In this document: positions 12,186 through 25,285 of the stretch, piece after piece
Position numbering within the stretch: position 1 is the first letter of the stretch
Layout of the letters: every line of letters starts with the position of its first letter
From: Rhytidiadelphus loreus
Taxonomy: Eukaryota; Streptophyta; Bryopsida; Hypnales; Hylocomiaceae
DNA: 64,000 nucleotides
Direction: 5' to 3'
Assembly (NCBI GenBank): GCA_947034895.1
Contig: OX344764.1
Coordinates: 51,565,348-51,629,347 of the forward strand
Position numbers and translations under genes: made by a program
The notes under the pieces: generated by a model
The model's input: only the letters and a program-made list of their open reading frames with translations
What the model was told of the DNA's origin: nothing
The model's database searches: none

Positions 12186-13584
12186 ACCGCACTAAGGTAG
12201 TATGCTCTAAAAGCGACCATTTAAGAGCTGGTCCGCCTTTTTCATAGGCTGAAGTGGACAGAATTATTTTTAGATCATTTTTCAGAGAAAGAAAAATGGA
12301 TGTGAAAACTAACACAAGTGGTTTTATGTTTTTCCAAATATTTTTGAATTACTTATAAATTTTCAAAGATTCAGGGCATAGGCACCTATTTGTGACCATA
12401 GGTCTCCCAAAATCTGTTCACTTGCAGTTTTTAAACAGATGTGCAGAAATCAAAGGCAGTGATTGGCTCTTGCAATAGAAAAATAATTTTTTCTCGATGC
12501 ATTCAATTGTTACAGTGGTCCATTTAACCCTGGAGCGCTCCGACGTCCATTTTGTGGACGATATACAGATTGAAATTTAGTTTTCTTTCTCATTACAATT
12601 CGGATGAAAGTCATCTAATTTGTGGTGATACTTCATCAAGTTTTTGTCCTATCTAATGGTTGGATTTGGTGTTGCTAGAGTTCATATTTTTCTAAAATTA
12701 TAAATGTGAAAGTTTATCAAGCCAAAAATTGCATTGATTTTAGTTCAAAACTGGGTTTGCAAAACTGAGGTCATAGATTTTACGAACACAAAAATTTCAA
12801 AAAATCACCATATGAAGAGAACCTCATTTGGAATCCATTCCAACAAGTTTTACTCAAAAAATGATAATAGTTTGCTTGTAATTGAATTTAGAAGATAGTC
12901 TGAATTTTTCTTTTCAAAATTTATAAAAAAATATTGATGGTAGCATAGGTGAATCTAACCGCACAGATGGAATCTAAAATTCATAATCTACAACTTTTAT
13001 TTGTATATCAAGTCCAAAATATTCTTCCAAATAGTACTTCCCAAGTAGCCAATTCTGGAGATGGATCCAGACGTTCTAGGGTTAAGGATCACCTGGTTTC
13101 CATTTTTCACCCCAAAATAGGAGCGGTTTGAAGAAGGGGAGCGCTTTTACAACATACTAAGGTAGGAGGCTCTAATGTTCGAGGGTCATTTAAACCGCTC
13201 ATGTAGGCTCACCTGTAATGGACTTGAGGTGGTCTTCAAATGGACCTTTTACTGTCATTGAATGGATCAATAAAAAAAATGTTATTTATTGTAAGAGCCA
13301 ATCATTTGCTTTGCTTTCTCCATTTCTCTCTAAAAGCTGTAAGTGAATGATTTATGGAAGACCTATGGTTAGAAATAGGGCCCTATGACTCATCTTGTTT
13401 GAAAATTCATAAGTAATTCAGAAATGCTTCAAAAAATACAAAACGACTTGAGTTACAATCAAAATCTATTTTTCATTTTCTGAAAAATGAACTAAAAATA
13501 ATCCCATACAAGAAACAACATGAAAAAGGCAAACCAGCCCTTAAGTGCACGCTTTCAGAGCCTCCTACCTTACCTTAGCACGGT
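12186..13584. mobile_element. Long-TIR DNA element, non-autonomous
   Basis: The left end (ACCGCACTAAGGTAG...) and the reverse complement of the right end (ACCGTGCTAAGGTAAGG...) match over about 300 bp, including GGATTATTTTTAG-like and CATAGGTCT blocks, at roughly 75-80% by eye. Interior bases include a separate TTAA-flanked element. A further copy of the terminal motif sits at about 13,157 in direct orientation, so part of this may be a nested, smaller element. No transposase frame and no clean target duplication are visible. Confidence 0.65.
12524..13085. mobile_element. piggyBac-like MITE (TTAA target duplication)
   Basis: The element is bounded by TTAA on both sides (12524-12527 and 13082-13085). 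Its ends read CCCTGGAGCGCTCCGACGTC on the left and, on the opposite strand, CCCTAGAACGTCTGGATCCA on the right. TTAA plus CCCTAGAA-type ends is the piggyBac signature. No transposase frame remains. It is nested inside the long-TIR element at 12.19-13.58 kb. Confidence 0.6.
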
Positions 13585-16500
13585 CAGAGTGTTACCCGGC
13601 GCACCCGGAGCAGCCATGCCACCCAGACGCCACTCACCGCCATCCTCACAAGTGCCACCCACGGGATTCGAGCTTGAGACCTTGCGGTAAGAGCCCGCAG
13701 GAGATTGCCATTGAACCAAACTGAACACTGAACACTGAATGCACTTGAAGAAATGAGAATTGTATTTAACTAGTTTTTTTAAATGTTTTTCACTTGCTTT
13801 GCAAAATCAGCATACTTTGGAGGCCTTTTAGACATAGAAGAACAACTTTTTTCCAGAAAACTTTCAACGACAATAAGTTGTAAAATCAAGCTAAATTTAA
13901 TCTGCAAAAATCCGTTTGAGATTTTCGAGTCTTTATTTAAAATTTCTGGACAAAATCCAAAAAGGATGTTTGAAAATGTCCCAAAAAATATCCTTTTCAA
14001 CCCCTCTAAACTTTGCCCATAACTTTTGATTGGAGACTCAAAAATCTCGAACAGATTTTTGGAGATTAAATTCATATATTGACTTTACAACTTTCATAGT
14101 TTCAAGTTTTGTGAAAAAAGTTGTTTTGCTATTCTAAAATGGATGCCAAAGTCTGCTGAATTTAAAAAACATTGAATTGTGAATGATTAATAAGTCTTTT
14201 TTTAAATCCATGCTTAGTACCCTCTAAGAAGTCTTGCAACCCCACTATGAAAATTTTATTTTTTGAAATTGAAATTTGGTGTGTTGATCAAGATTCAAGA
14301 TTGCATAAAATTATGAATTTAATACCATAGTTTTGATAGAGTGTTCTTAAAATGATACCATCTTCTTCATGCCAACTTACTATCTTTATAAGAAGTTATC
14401 GAAGAAAAATGGTAGTACAAAAAATGAATAACTAAAGGGTGAGATTTGGGCAATTTGCAATACTTTCGCAATACTGTTTCAATATAATTTTATAATTTTT
14501 AAATTGTATTTCAAATTGTATTGTTTCAATATATATTCAAAGCAATTTTCAATTAAAAATATTAATTGTTGCAATTTGGCAACACTACCAAATTCTTCAA
14601 TATTGTATAGGTATATTTTTAGTATTGCATCAATATTGTATAATGTTAAAGTTGCATCAGTACGTCTCGGCGTCCTGGCAACCTTGATCAGTAATGAAAT
14701 AATTTTAATTGTTGCAATATTGAAACAACAACTAATTTCTCTAATTTCTACATAATTTGTACTGTATTAATATTGCAAAACACCTAATTTTCTAGTACTA
14801 AGTTTGTATTCATTGTGTATTGCATCAATACTGCATACTAAGGGAACTGCGTTAGTATGGATGCAGTACTGTTGCAGTAGGGGGGGTGTTTTCCTGATGA
14901 CTGGTGACTGTGCGGAACTGTGTATCCAACAATTCAGGAATTTCAAGGAATTTCGTTACAAAAATTCAAGGAAATTCATCTGCACTGAATTGATTTCTGA
15001 AATTTGTTGAGCTCTGGATAGCAACTTCACTGCTTCAAGCTAGCATTCACCAACTCCAAGCTAGAGCTAATGCCAAGTGTGGACTAATTAAAAACAAGAA
15101 CGGTGTGACTGCTATGAGGCTCTGTCCTAGGTAAACAACAATATTAGTTTATTGATAGTAGATAGAGGGCAAATTAAACAAATATATTTAGACAAAAGTA
15201 AATAGCCAGAAAATTGATAAAGATGATTTCATTTTAGGTGGCAAGTGTTAGAACTATTTCCATTGGTTGATTGTAAGTTATTACTAAAAAACTAGTGAAA
15301 AAAATTCAACCATGTGTTATTGTAAAACTTTGTGTCACTTTGCAAAAAAATGCTTTGAATATTTGTAGTAAAATCATGAGTTTTAGGCCATATATTCTAT
15401 AATATTGGTATTTTATGATAAGAGCAATTTCTTTATATTTTTTCATATCAAGGATGATCAACCAAAATGTTGAAAAATTAAGCTCTTTCACTATGTTTAT
15501 ATTCAAAGATATTTATAGGATGGGATTCTTCACTAGATGGAACAGATAGACCAATATTAGGTAAAAAAATTTGTTGTAGTAAAAGATTTTTTTTTTTTTA
15601 AACAATTATATTAAAATTCCTACATGTATTGTTATGTACAAAATATGCTAGGATTTTTTTTCTTAATTAAATCTAGATATTGATTACAAACATTCAATGA
15701 CTTATTTATTTATAAGGTAGAATTACATTGTAATAAAGATTTGATTGGTTGTTGCAATATGAGTATAAGTGTTAATGGGCTAGAAAGTTTTAAAAATAAT
15801 AATTTTTGAAATACATAAGACACACAAATTTTGTACATCATTTATTTGTTCATTAAAATGAATAGAATGTTTTCTAATTGTTGATAGTGATTTAGAATAA
15901 TTTTTACTGCCATTTTTATTATTATTAAATGATTTATTAATAACATTTCATATTTTTAAATTTAAAATGTTTCAAAAACAAAAATTGAATTTTTTTAGTT
16001 TGTGTAAGACCAATTTCTATATTATATAATACTTTTACTATCAAGATTTGCAAAATCATTTTCATTATTTTTGATAAAATGTGAGCAATTTTTGTATTTA
16101 TTTTATTTATTTTTTTAATTTTAATAAATTAATATATGTAATTATTTGTTGAATGAAAATATTGAAGTTTTTATATAAAGACTAAAAGACATTCTTGTCT
16201 AAAGACCTAAACATTTATACTATTTTTATATTAGTTAAACATAGATTTCTAAAAAAAAATTGCCATTTTTTCATTCATTTCAATTGACTAATATATCTTT
16301 TTAGATTTGATTATTTCATGATTTATACTGTATCATTTATTGCTTTTAATAGAATATAAAATTTGGATTGATTAATTTGCAAAATTGCCTAAACAATTGA
16401 ATTTGGTACTGAATCTATTTTTTGTTGTAGATTTCATTCAATTTCCATTTGTTCTTTTGTCAATTCTTTTAAATTTATTGTCTTCATATTGTGAATCCAA

Positions 16501-16987
16501 ATCTATAACAATATTTTACATTGTTTTGGTTGATATGTAGAACCACCTAAAACTTCAATGGTTCAAAATGAGTATTTCTAGAAGCTATATACAATATTTT
16601 GTTGCTAAATTTCCTACCAAATATAATAAATATTATTCTTTTTTTAATTCCATACACTAATTTGATTTTTTAAGTAATTAGATATCCACTAAGTTGTAAA
16701 AAATTCCCCCTACAATTCTCCAACAAATCATTGACATGCTCTGTATATAGTGATTTGTATTTCAAACCACTCTACTATATAAATCATCCAAAAAAAATTC
16801 ATTAATTTTATTGATCAAATTTTACATTGCTAAACATTGTTTTAAACAATGTATAACATTTATTCATAAATTTAATGATGATTAGATATATTGTAATAAA
16901 TATGCAATGAAATCAAATAAACAATCTTCTACATTATAATATAGCTTATATTGTACCAAAGAATATAACATTTAATTTCTCATCTAA

Positions 16988-17032
<45 letters not shown>

Positions 17033-18337
17033 CATAATTTTAAAATCAATTATTTTTCTATATCAAATTTCCCATACAAATTTTTCCACGAATTGTACAA
17101 ACCTATACAAAGTCGCTACAATACAAATGTACAAATATACAAATAAACAAATAAACCTGCAAAACAAAATAAAAAATGTTAGATAGATAAAACAAATCAT
17201 TGAATTCAAATTCAAATATAAGCCAAATAATTGCAAAAGAAATGAATATTCTAACTACTTCGAAGAACATGCACTAGAAGAAAATGGAGCTGGAATGACT
17301 GTTTCCGCCAATGTTTTCATGTTAGACATGCACTTTTTTATGTTTGGCTTGGTTGACTGTTGTAATTGCATTGGAGAGTGCGTTGCAGCAAACGAAGTGT
17401 GTCATTTCAATGATGACCCTATGGTTGTACAATTCCGGCCTTCCTAGTTTCTGTTAAGAGTAACGTGAACAACATTTCGTGAAACAGGAATAAATATTCG
17501 TGTCACATAGAAGTGGGTATCACCCTGCCATAGTCTACGTGGATGTCGGAGTGGCAACATATTTTGCCTTGTTGGCAATGGATGGCCAATGATTTGGATA
17601 TTGAATTAATTCATTCGTTACAGCCCAATGCATACATCATATAAGAAATGAAAATTAGACATGTGTATGGATTTAGGGTTTAAACAGATGTTGGCCAGGT
17701 TTAAGTAGACGTTGGCCAGTTTAGGGTTCGGGTAGACGTTGGCCAGGTTATGTGTATTTGAAGTTCTATTACTGTGCTTCTGGGATTCAGAAGCCAGTTC
17801 TCATTTATTGCTTCTCATGCAATTTGCTTGGTATTTCTGTCGACCTGTGGAATGTATTGGTGCAGGTGTACATGCCAGATGAAGCTATTTCAGACTTGCA
17901 AAAGGTTTCATTTGGCAATTGCTGTTGTCGCGGATTATGTTTTTTGCTGACATGTTGTTGTGAAGAAGGTCCTCAAAGAAGCCCTCTGAATTTTAAAAAA
18001 TAATAAAAAATTCAATTTGATGTTTTTAATTATGAAAAAATGAGGTTTGATTTTAGACATATATTACTACATGTGAAAGATATCAAATTTTTGAAATGTA
18101 TTTTAATGTAGAAATGCAACAGCATTTGACCAAGCCCGGATATGAAATGTCATTTAAGGATTACAAGTGAGCAATCTTACATAGCCATAGACCAATGCAA
18201 TCTTCAATTCTTGTTGCCCAAACGTAAGCCACAACCTCGGCTCACAAAATAATTGATTCTAGGATGTTTGAGGCTAATGATGCTAGCACGTGAGTGTAGA
18301 GACATGAGCCTACAAGCCTTAAACCTAGTTGTAGGTA
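13585..18337. other. Very AT-rich spacer
   Basis: No gene is supported. The 14.4-14.9 kb part holds many CAATACTG/CAATATTG-type words that also occur, inverted, at 11.9-12.1 kb, perhaps ends of an eroded element. 15.0-17.2 kb is extreme AT-rich sequence. 17.68-17.75 kb carries three direct copies of a TAGACGTTGGCCAG motif next to TTTAGGG words. Short frames here lack family features. Confidence 0.6.
16990..17030. repeat. (ATT)n microsatellite
   Basis: About 13 uninterrupted TTA/ATT units within the AT-rich spacer. Confidence 0.95.
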
Positions 18338-18469
18338 CACTAGTAGAAAATCAAGCCCAATTTGTTGTTTTGGTCGCGTTGATCATCAACAAATTTTTGT
18401 TGATCAACAAAAATTTGTTGATGATCAACGCGACCAAAACAACAAATTGGGCTTGATTTTCTACTAGTG
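18338..18469. mobile_element. CACTA-type MITE, perfect 132-bp palindrome
   Basis: Starts CACTAGTAGAAAATCAAG and ends with its exact reverse complement. I can pair every base across the 66-bp arms. It is flanked by a 3-bp duplication GTA (18335-18337 and 18470-18472), as expected for CACTA elements. The arms' perfect identity points to a young insertion or recent arm conversion. Confidence 0.85.
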
Positions 18470-20900
18470 GTATGTACTTACAATCATTTGAAGGTATTTA
18501 TAAATTATAACATATACACCTTATAATATAGGTACCAACAATGCTAGCGTGTGAGCCCAAAAATGTGAGCCTAAGAGCCTTGAGCCTAGGTTTGTTGAGC
18601 CTAGAGCTTGGGAACAAAAAAAAATGGAATCATAAAGATTATCCTTTAAAATTTTGAGAATAGCCAAATAGATAGAAAAAAATTAGAGTTTTAGAAAGTT
18701 TTCATACCTATGACTGTGGAAAATTTAACATTCCTATAAGCGTGGAAGATAATATGCTCTATTAAATCTTTAAAAATTTCAATCAAAATCTTTAAGTGAA
18801 TTGTTCAAACAATCCAAATATTACTTCACCAAACACTATCAACTTATTCCATTTCAGAAATTTAGTTCAGAGTTTAAGAACTTTGCATTTAATAATAACT
18901 ACAAGATTACAAAATCTTGCCATTTCTAGCCTTCATAAACCATTTCTCAACAATATGTCTTATACGACTAATTGACCTCCAAACAAACTTCTTGAAGTAA
19001 ATTTAGATGTGAAAACCAAAAGTAGTAATGGCGACTACAATATTGCAGGAACTATGAAAATTTCTAGTTAGCCAATTTGAAAATCCCACCCTGGTAAGGA
19101 ACAACTTCACTTCATTGAAGTTGAAGCTAGGGGCTTGAATGAACTTTTCTTCCTCAGGATTTATCTTGCAAAAATACCTAGAAAGGTAATTGTTGAAAGA
19201 TAATAATGACCTAATTGGAAATTATTCATTTACTATAATAAGTTTGTTCCAAGAGAGACAGTCAAGTAGAAAATTTCTATGCTAATAGATTCATTCCTTA
19301 ACTAAGTAACACAACTTTAAAATACACAATCTTTCATTTGCCACACAATTTTTCACTTGCCTCCACTTGGCAAAAACATTCAATTAATATGGGCAATTTT
19401 GATAAAATGGCGCCATTTCACTACTTTGGCAGTTTTTATGGTTCAAGCTAGGCGGTCTGAATTGTACATTTGTCCTAGATGTTTGAAATCTATACCTTTC
19501 TTAGATGTCTAAAATCTATACCAATTCTAGATGTCACTTTTACTAATTGTTTCGACCAAGAGGTCTGAAAATGGCACATGGAATACCACCATTTTAATGA
19601 AATTGCCCATTAATTCAAATAATATTCAACATTCCAATTTAGAAATCATTATTCACACTACAACAATACATATTACAATTTCTTCATTCACTTGATCAAA
19701 AGTTTGTCACCACATAAACACTTCCACCAACTAGCATTTTCATCAGTCCAAATGCATCATCAAATTCTCACATACTGCAGTTGACCACCAATTGCAGCCA
19801 CAACCATGTCAACAAAACTAGGGCAAGAAAATTCTAGGAATATGCTAATAGAAATGTGGTAGACACTTGAAGAAACATCAGTTCCAATTTCTAAACATAT
19901 TACAACTCCAAGCCTTGGAAATGGTAGCATGGTAACATTGATGATGCTTCCCTTTACATTTCAAGTGCTCTCCCACTTGTTTTGATGTTCAATTGTTGGT
20001 GCATTTGAGATCCTTCAAATATTCTTTCCCTTTTGATTTGTTGGATATTGATCTAGGTTTGCAGGGCTGCCATGCTCAAAGGTAGTAGGCTCAAAAACGC
20101 TCGACACTGTGAATAGACAACATGGAGGCATAGCCTCATGTGCTTATAGAAGAAAATCCACATATTGAAGAAGAAGCATCTCTTGCTTGGTTAGATCTTC
20201 GCTTGTGAAGATCAACCAAACTTCTAGTACCTTTAGTTAGACCAATCTAAAATCCATGAGCTCTGAGATCCCATTACCCATCTTTCTATGTCATCAGAAC
20301 AAAATCAGAAGTCAGAGACAATCACCTCAATGGAGTTATACTCTTTTTTACATCTACGATAGGTTGGAGCCAAAGCACCATTGGAGTTGGAATGTTGGTT
20401 CACAATGTGAGCAAGGCATTTTATTTTGGTTCCACGTTGTTGGGCGTGGCACTTTGCAATAGACTTTTGGGAGATTCTTGCAATGTACCATTGTGACACA
20501 TTACAATCTGATTCTATCATTGAGGTGACATGAGAAATTTCTCTAATGTTGGCAGTGACTACAATTGACTCTGATGTAGGGAAAAAAACAGATCTAGATC
20601 CAATTTGAAATCAAGGTTGTAAAAAATTAACCTTATCTGGATGATGTGAATCACCATCTAAGCCAATAGGAACATCCAACTTCCTCTTCAAACTTCCAAA
20701 CACCTCTTCTCCCTCCAAGTGCGGGACACAAGTGGTCATTTGTATTCGTTGATTGATTATCCTCGTTGATTGATTATCTTTGTCAGTATTGAAGAATTGC
20801 ATCAATGTGGTTGTAATCACTTTATTTCCATCAATTGTATGCAATGAAGTGAGGTACTTGATAATTAGGCGCTTTTTTTGGATTATGAAGTAGAGTCAAA
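18470..20900. other. Spacer with diverged direct repeats
   Basis: 18,535-18,600 is a diverged copy of 18,270-18,335 (ATGCTAGC...GTGAGCCTA...GCCTTGA/AAACCTAG). Short minus-strand frames at 20.3-20.84 kb have no recognisable domain. They may be remnants of the left part of the old outer transposon, whose left end I could not find. Confidence 0.5.
19391..19608. mobile_element. MITE with GGGCAATTT ends
   Basis: The left end GGGCAATTTTGATAAAATGG and the reverse complement of the right end GGGCAATTTCATTAAAATGG agree in 17 of 20 positions. Flanking octamers ATTAATAT and ATTAATTC match in 6 of 8 positions, a possible worn 8-bp target duplication (hAT-like). Confidence 0.6.
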
Positions 20901-20911
20901 CTAAGTCACTT

Positions 20912-22112
20912 ATCCTCGACTTGAGGATAATTTACGAGATAGATAACTCAATTTTACAAGTTAAAAGAGTATGTAATTAGGATGAATATAAGTCATCAAA
21001 TAGTGCCTATAAATTTATCCTCGACTTGAGGATATTAGGTATCCTTTGATTTCATTCCAAAATATAGGAAAATGCCAATTATTCTTGAGTCAAGGATAAT
21101 GTATTTGGTAGCTAATAGATAATTAGTATCCAATTATGAGGACCAAATGTAGTCGAGTGAGGTCATGAAAATTTATCCTAAAGTTGAGGATAAAAAATAC
21201 TCCTCCATGGCATTACGGAGTACAAAGAATCATCAATTGTTCTCAACTAGAGGATAATACATTTTATAGCTAACTCCATTTACATATTGTTTTAATTAGT
21301 TGGACCAAGTCTCATTGAACAATGCCACATCAATTTTTCGTCAAATCAATCGTACATTAGGGGAGATTTCAGCTACTTGAGAGACTATTTCAAGGTTGTT
21401 CCCATTGTTGGGAACCAATCTTGTACATTCAAAATATAATAATATTAAAAATCTATTAAAAAATCTATATTAAAAAATTATATCTGATGTGGCCATCTCA
21501 TGGCCACGTCAGATCAGCTTTCCTACAACGTTCTTGCAATTAGGGAACTCACAGTCTCTTGAAACACAAAAATCTCCCCTAATGATAGGCGTTCTCTTCC
21601 TAAAGTACAAACAATTTAGGCAGACAAAATCAGTTATCCTCAAATCGAAGGTATTATGATTGATACAAACTCCAATGCACACATTCAATAGTTTCTTATT
21701 TTATATTAAAATCAGTATCTCTTTGAAAAGTGCTTTGCTAATTTATCCTTGAGTCAAAGATAAAAAATGCTTTAGAGAATAGATGAAATATTCAATTATT
21801 TGCAAGTCAATAAATGACTATACGCAAAAAAACTAATTACCTTACAATATTTCTAATTGAAGGATATTTTTCTAAAATGATGAATGAATGAAATGCATGG
21901 ACTCTATTGATGAAAATTTGAATGAATGATATATGTTAAACATATCCAATCTCTGAACTTTTTTGAGTCATAAATGTAGGGGCTACTTTCTAATTTCTAT
22001 GTATTGTCAAGTACATGTATATTTGATTCTATCTGATGTACATCCTTCGCTCGAGGATAACATGCACTTGAAGTTACCCATGTATGCCTATGGATTATCC
22101 TCGACTCGAGGA
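20912..22112. repeat. Eroded palindromes of the TATCCTCG...CGAGGATA family
   Basis: Roughly ten degenerate copies, e.g. near 20,912, 21,018, 21,172, 21,635, 21,745, 22,040 and 22,095 (TTATCCTCGACTCGAGGACG). They lie upstream of the broken transposase-like gene, the same relative position as the fresh array upstream of the intact gene in G. Confidence 0.75.
21356..21583. mobile_element. MITE with ATTAGGGGAGATTT ends
   Basis: ATTAGGGGAGATTT at the left is exactly inverted at the right end. Subterminal CTTGAGAGACT / CAAGAGACTGTGAG also pair. It is inserted in the left part of the old outer element. Related ends occur at 47.3-47.65 kb and 60.95-61.26 kb. Confidence 0.65.
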
Positions 22113-22179
22113 CGATTTGAAGTATGATACTAAATTCTATTATTCTTTGTGCATAATAAATACTTCTGTAACAAATGAG

Positions 22180-23386
22180 TTTGCACTTTCCGTCTGAACT
22201 TTGCCATTGGGTGTGGCAGCCTACGAGAAAATCTCTCATGCTCAATAGATTACCAAGTGCATCACCCTTACAAATGAAGTGGGTGTAGATGTTGCAAAGG
22301 AAATTTGCCACATTGTCAATGAAAGCCTTGTTGTGAATATGGATGGAAAGCCGTTTGGTGACGACCGGGTTGCAATTCAAATTGTTGAATCTTTGTGCAA
22401 GACTGAAGTTCCATCAACATGGACGTGGTCAATACACACTTGGGACATCAAACAAGTATTTCTCAATGGCACCAATTTATACGACCATAATCAAATGTTC
22501 ATGTACAATGCAATTGTCAACTCTTCAAGAAGACGCCTTTGAATGGGTGTTTGTGTCTACAATAGCTCTCAAGAAAGGAAGGAGCCTAATAATTCTCCTA
22601 AGAAAGAAACTCTTCTTACTACAAAATCAATTGCAACAATAGCCGCAAAAGTATGCTATCAGAAGTTAGAATTGTTTGTAGCCATTTCTGCGTGGCCAAA
22701 TTCAAGCCATACGGTCCCAACTTCATCTACATGGTGGAGTATACAATTGGAAGTCTCGTCTACTTGATATGCACAAGAAAATCCAACCTAATTGCAATGG
22801 AAGAGATACTGATCACCTTGGGTAATCTAGAAGTTTGTCCCACTACTTGGTGTGCAATTCATGGAGTATCCAAGGCTATCTATTATAGATACAAAGAAGA
22901 TACGAAGGCAATTAAGCAACCAGAACACTACGGTAATCTTGGCTTGATGAAGCCTTGGACTCACACTTTGCACGCCACAGCCACTCTGCGCTTATTGGTA
23001 GAGAACAAAGTAGACTCAATGCCGGACAAATCGAGGACCCTTGAGTAAGAAGAGAAAGTTTCCTCCATGGTCTTTTTGTCAACATTTCGGTGGAGGGACA
23101 AATTGCCGAAGATTAACAATGTGAACTCATCATTTCAATTGCAACATATTTTGACTAGTAGGTTAGGTAACATTTGGTGAGTATCTTTCCCAAAATTTGC
23201 TCCCAAGGCTTGTGGTTACAGTTTCACAAGTCGTGGACAATGTAATAGATTTAGGCAGTTAAAAAGTGTATGCACTCTAAGGTCATGGGCCCAAGAATTT
23301 TGGTCCATGCAATTGAAAGTCCGCCTTTAAAGAGCTTTATTACACAAATTGACATTTGTTAGAGAAGTACCTTGAGAAGGTTTTGA
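22180..23386 (+). pseudogene. Broken DUF7869 transposase-like gene, 5' segment
   Basis: Translates in shifting frames to clear counterparts of the intact protein at 39.46 kb: VDVAKEICHIVNESLVVNMDG, DGKPFGDDRVAIQIVESLC, then GVSKAIYYRYKEDTK and TLHATATLRLLVENKVDSMP. Stops and frameshifts (e.g. after SSRRRL near 22,540 and after RTLE near 23,046) rule out function. The segment ends where element S1 has inserted, within the counterpart of codons encoding the VLTIIHD stretch. Confidence 0.85.
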
Positions 23387-24113
23387 GGGTGATTGCAAGA
23401 AAGAGCGGTCCTATTTTGCGTCACAATTGAAGTGACGGAGTTGCCATCAATTGTAACTTTTAGAAAATAAAGCCAATGGACTTGAAATTTTTATTGAAGA
23501 TGGCTAATTCAGAAAGCATTAGATTCTTTTTTTTCATAAATTGTTAAAAATAATTTTATAATTAAATGTCAATTTAGCTAATTTGTCACACTTTGGAGTT
23601 TAGGGTTTTTTAGTACTATGGAGTATCCAAAAATTATGATGTTCACTTGAATTTTTTGTGGGCTATTTCTATACTAGATGAGCACGTGCCCACCAAATGG
23701 AATTAAAAAAAACACAATTCTTTGTTCTCGACATGCATGCAAATAGAGGTCCCTTGCACGTAGCGCTCTAAACATTCATGTCTTCATGATGGTTTCAACT
23801 TCTAGTATTTGGTGAAATTTGTTCACTATCAAGTTTTTACAAATGGCCAATTAAATTTTTTTTTTCATGATTTTCTAATTATTATTAATTCATACTTAAT
23901 TTGTCTATTTTTTGTGATAAATTGTCTTTTTTTTCAAATAGTATTATTTTAGTACTTCTAAGTAGTTAAAAGTACTATTGGCCATTGCTTTTTTAGATCA
24001 ATGGTTGAGATTGTTCTATTTTGTAATATTGTAGTACTTATAGTACTCAGCACAAAAAATTGTAGTTTTGATAGAACGCTACCAAAATTGTTTGGTCTTT
24101 CTTGCAATCACCC
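23387..24113. mobile_element. S1: 727-bp TIR element, target duplication TTGA
   Basis: Begins GGGTGATTGCAAGAAAGA and ends with the near reverse complement TCTTTCTTGCAATCACCC. It is flanked by TTGA at 23383-23386 and 24114-24117. In the intact gene the same place reads GGTTTTGACTATAATTCATG without insertion, so the empty site confirms both borders. No coding capacity is evident: a non-autonomous element. Confidence 0.9.
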
Positions 24114-24220
24114 TTGACCATTATCCATAATAAAATAGATCATTCAAAGACAGCTTCATCCCATTACTCTCACAAGAGTAAGGGAACCGATTCTTATATA
24201 AAGATGTCAATTGTTGTTAC
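24114..24220 (+). pseudogene. Broken DUF7869 gene, middle segment
   Basis: Short piece between S1 and S2, matching the intact gene over IIHDKMDHSKTASPHYSHKS (here with IDHSKTASSHYSHKS) through the following SIVVTG-type stretch. It ends at the TTAC target site of S2. Confidence 0.85.
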
Positions 24221-24839
24221 GGGTGATTGCAAGAAAGATCGATCCTATGAAGCATCACAATTGAAGCGACAGAGTTGGTTTTGGCCGTAACTTTTGGAAA
24301 TTGAAGCCAATGGATTTGAAATTTTTATGGAAGATTGCTAGCTCAAAAAACATGAGATTTGTTATTTTTCAAAAAAATTGAAAAATAATTTTATAATTAA
24401 ATATCAATTTAGCTAATTTGTCACACTTTGTGGTTTAGGGTTTTTTGGTACTGTGAAGTATCCAAAAAACATGATGTTCACTTGAATTTTTTGTGGCCTA
24501 TTTCCACACTAGATGGGCATATGTCCACCAAAGGAAATTCAAGAAAACACAATTCTTTGTCCTCAACATGCATGCAAATAGGGGTCCCTTGTGCATAGCA
24601 CTCCAAACTTTCATGATGGTTTCAACTTCTAGTTTTGGTGGAATGTAATCACTATCAAGTCTTTATAAATGGACAATTTTTATTTATTTTTTATTCATGA
24701 TTTTCTAATTTTTACTAATTTATACTTAATTTTATCTACTTTCTATGACAAACTGTCATTTTTAAAGTAGTACTGTTTCAGTATTATAAAGTACTCAAAA
24801 GTACTATAAGGCCATATTCATTAAATTGAGACAATATGG

Positions 24840-25285
24840 TCATTTTGAGAACTTAAGGCTCCTCCATTCAAAGATAAATTGTTGAAGGCGAAGATAAAAA
24901 TAGGCAAATCGGTAGAAGGCTAAGAGCAATTCCACACCAAAACAATTAAGAAACGTGAACGTGCAAAATGGAACTCCACATGAGTTGTGTAATAAAATGT
25001 AATATTTATAAAAGCGGGTCCCTTTACATTGAAGAACATGAATTTACTTGAATCAACTTTTCTCACTTCTCTATATACTTCACTTCCCGGTATATCTAAT
25101 CTTGCTAATTCTAATGATTGAATGTCTTGTGTAAAAATGTAGAGGCTATGTGCACACAAAGAGCACTCACCCTTACTAAAAATTGGTTTTTGTATATGAA
25201 TGACTATTCTATTAATAGTAATGATCCTTCTACAAAAAGAAGACCACTATGAACGAGGATCACTCGGCAAACCATCGTTCGTGGA
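24840..25285. other. Left subterminal region of G
   Basis: AT-rich sequence between the left TIR and the first cargo gene, containing GATAAA-type half sites (near 24,866 and 24,890) but no full palindrome. It presumably holds the 3' UTR of the cargo gene that ends at 25,286. Confidence 0.5.

Noticed and set aside
13640..13700. tRNA gene (GGGATTCGAGC resembles a T-arm)
   Set aside because: No cloverleaf: the acceptor stem and D-arm cannot be paired.
20305..20844. Two minus-strand frames as a gag-like zinc-finger gene
   Set aside because: Cys/His residues do not fit a CCHC pattern and no partner domain lies nearby.
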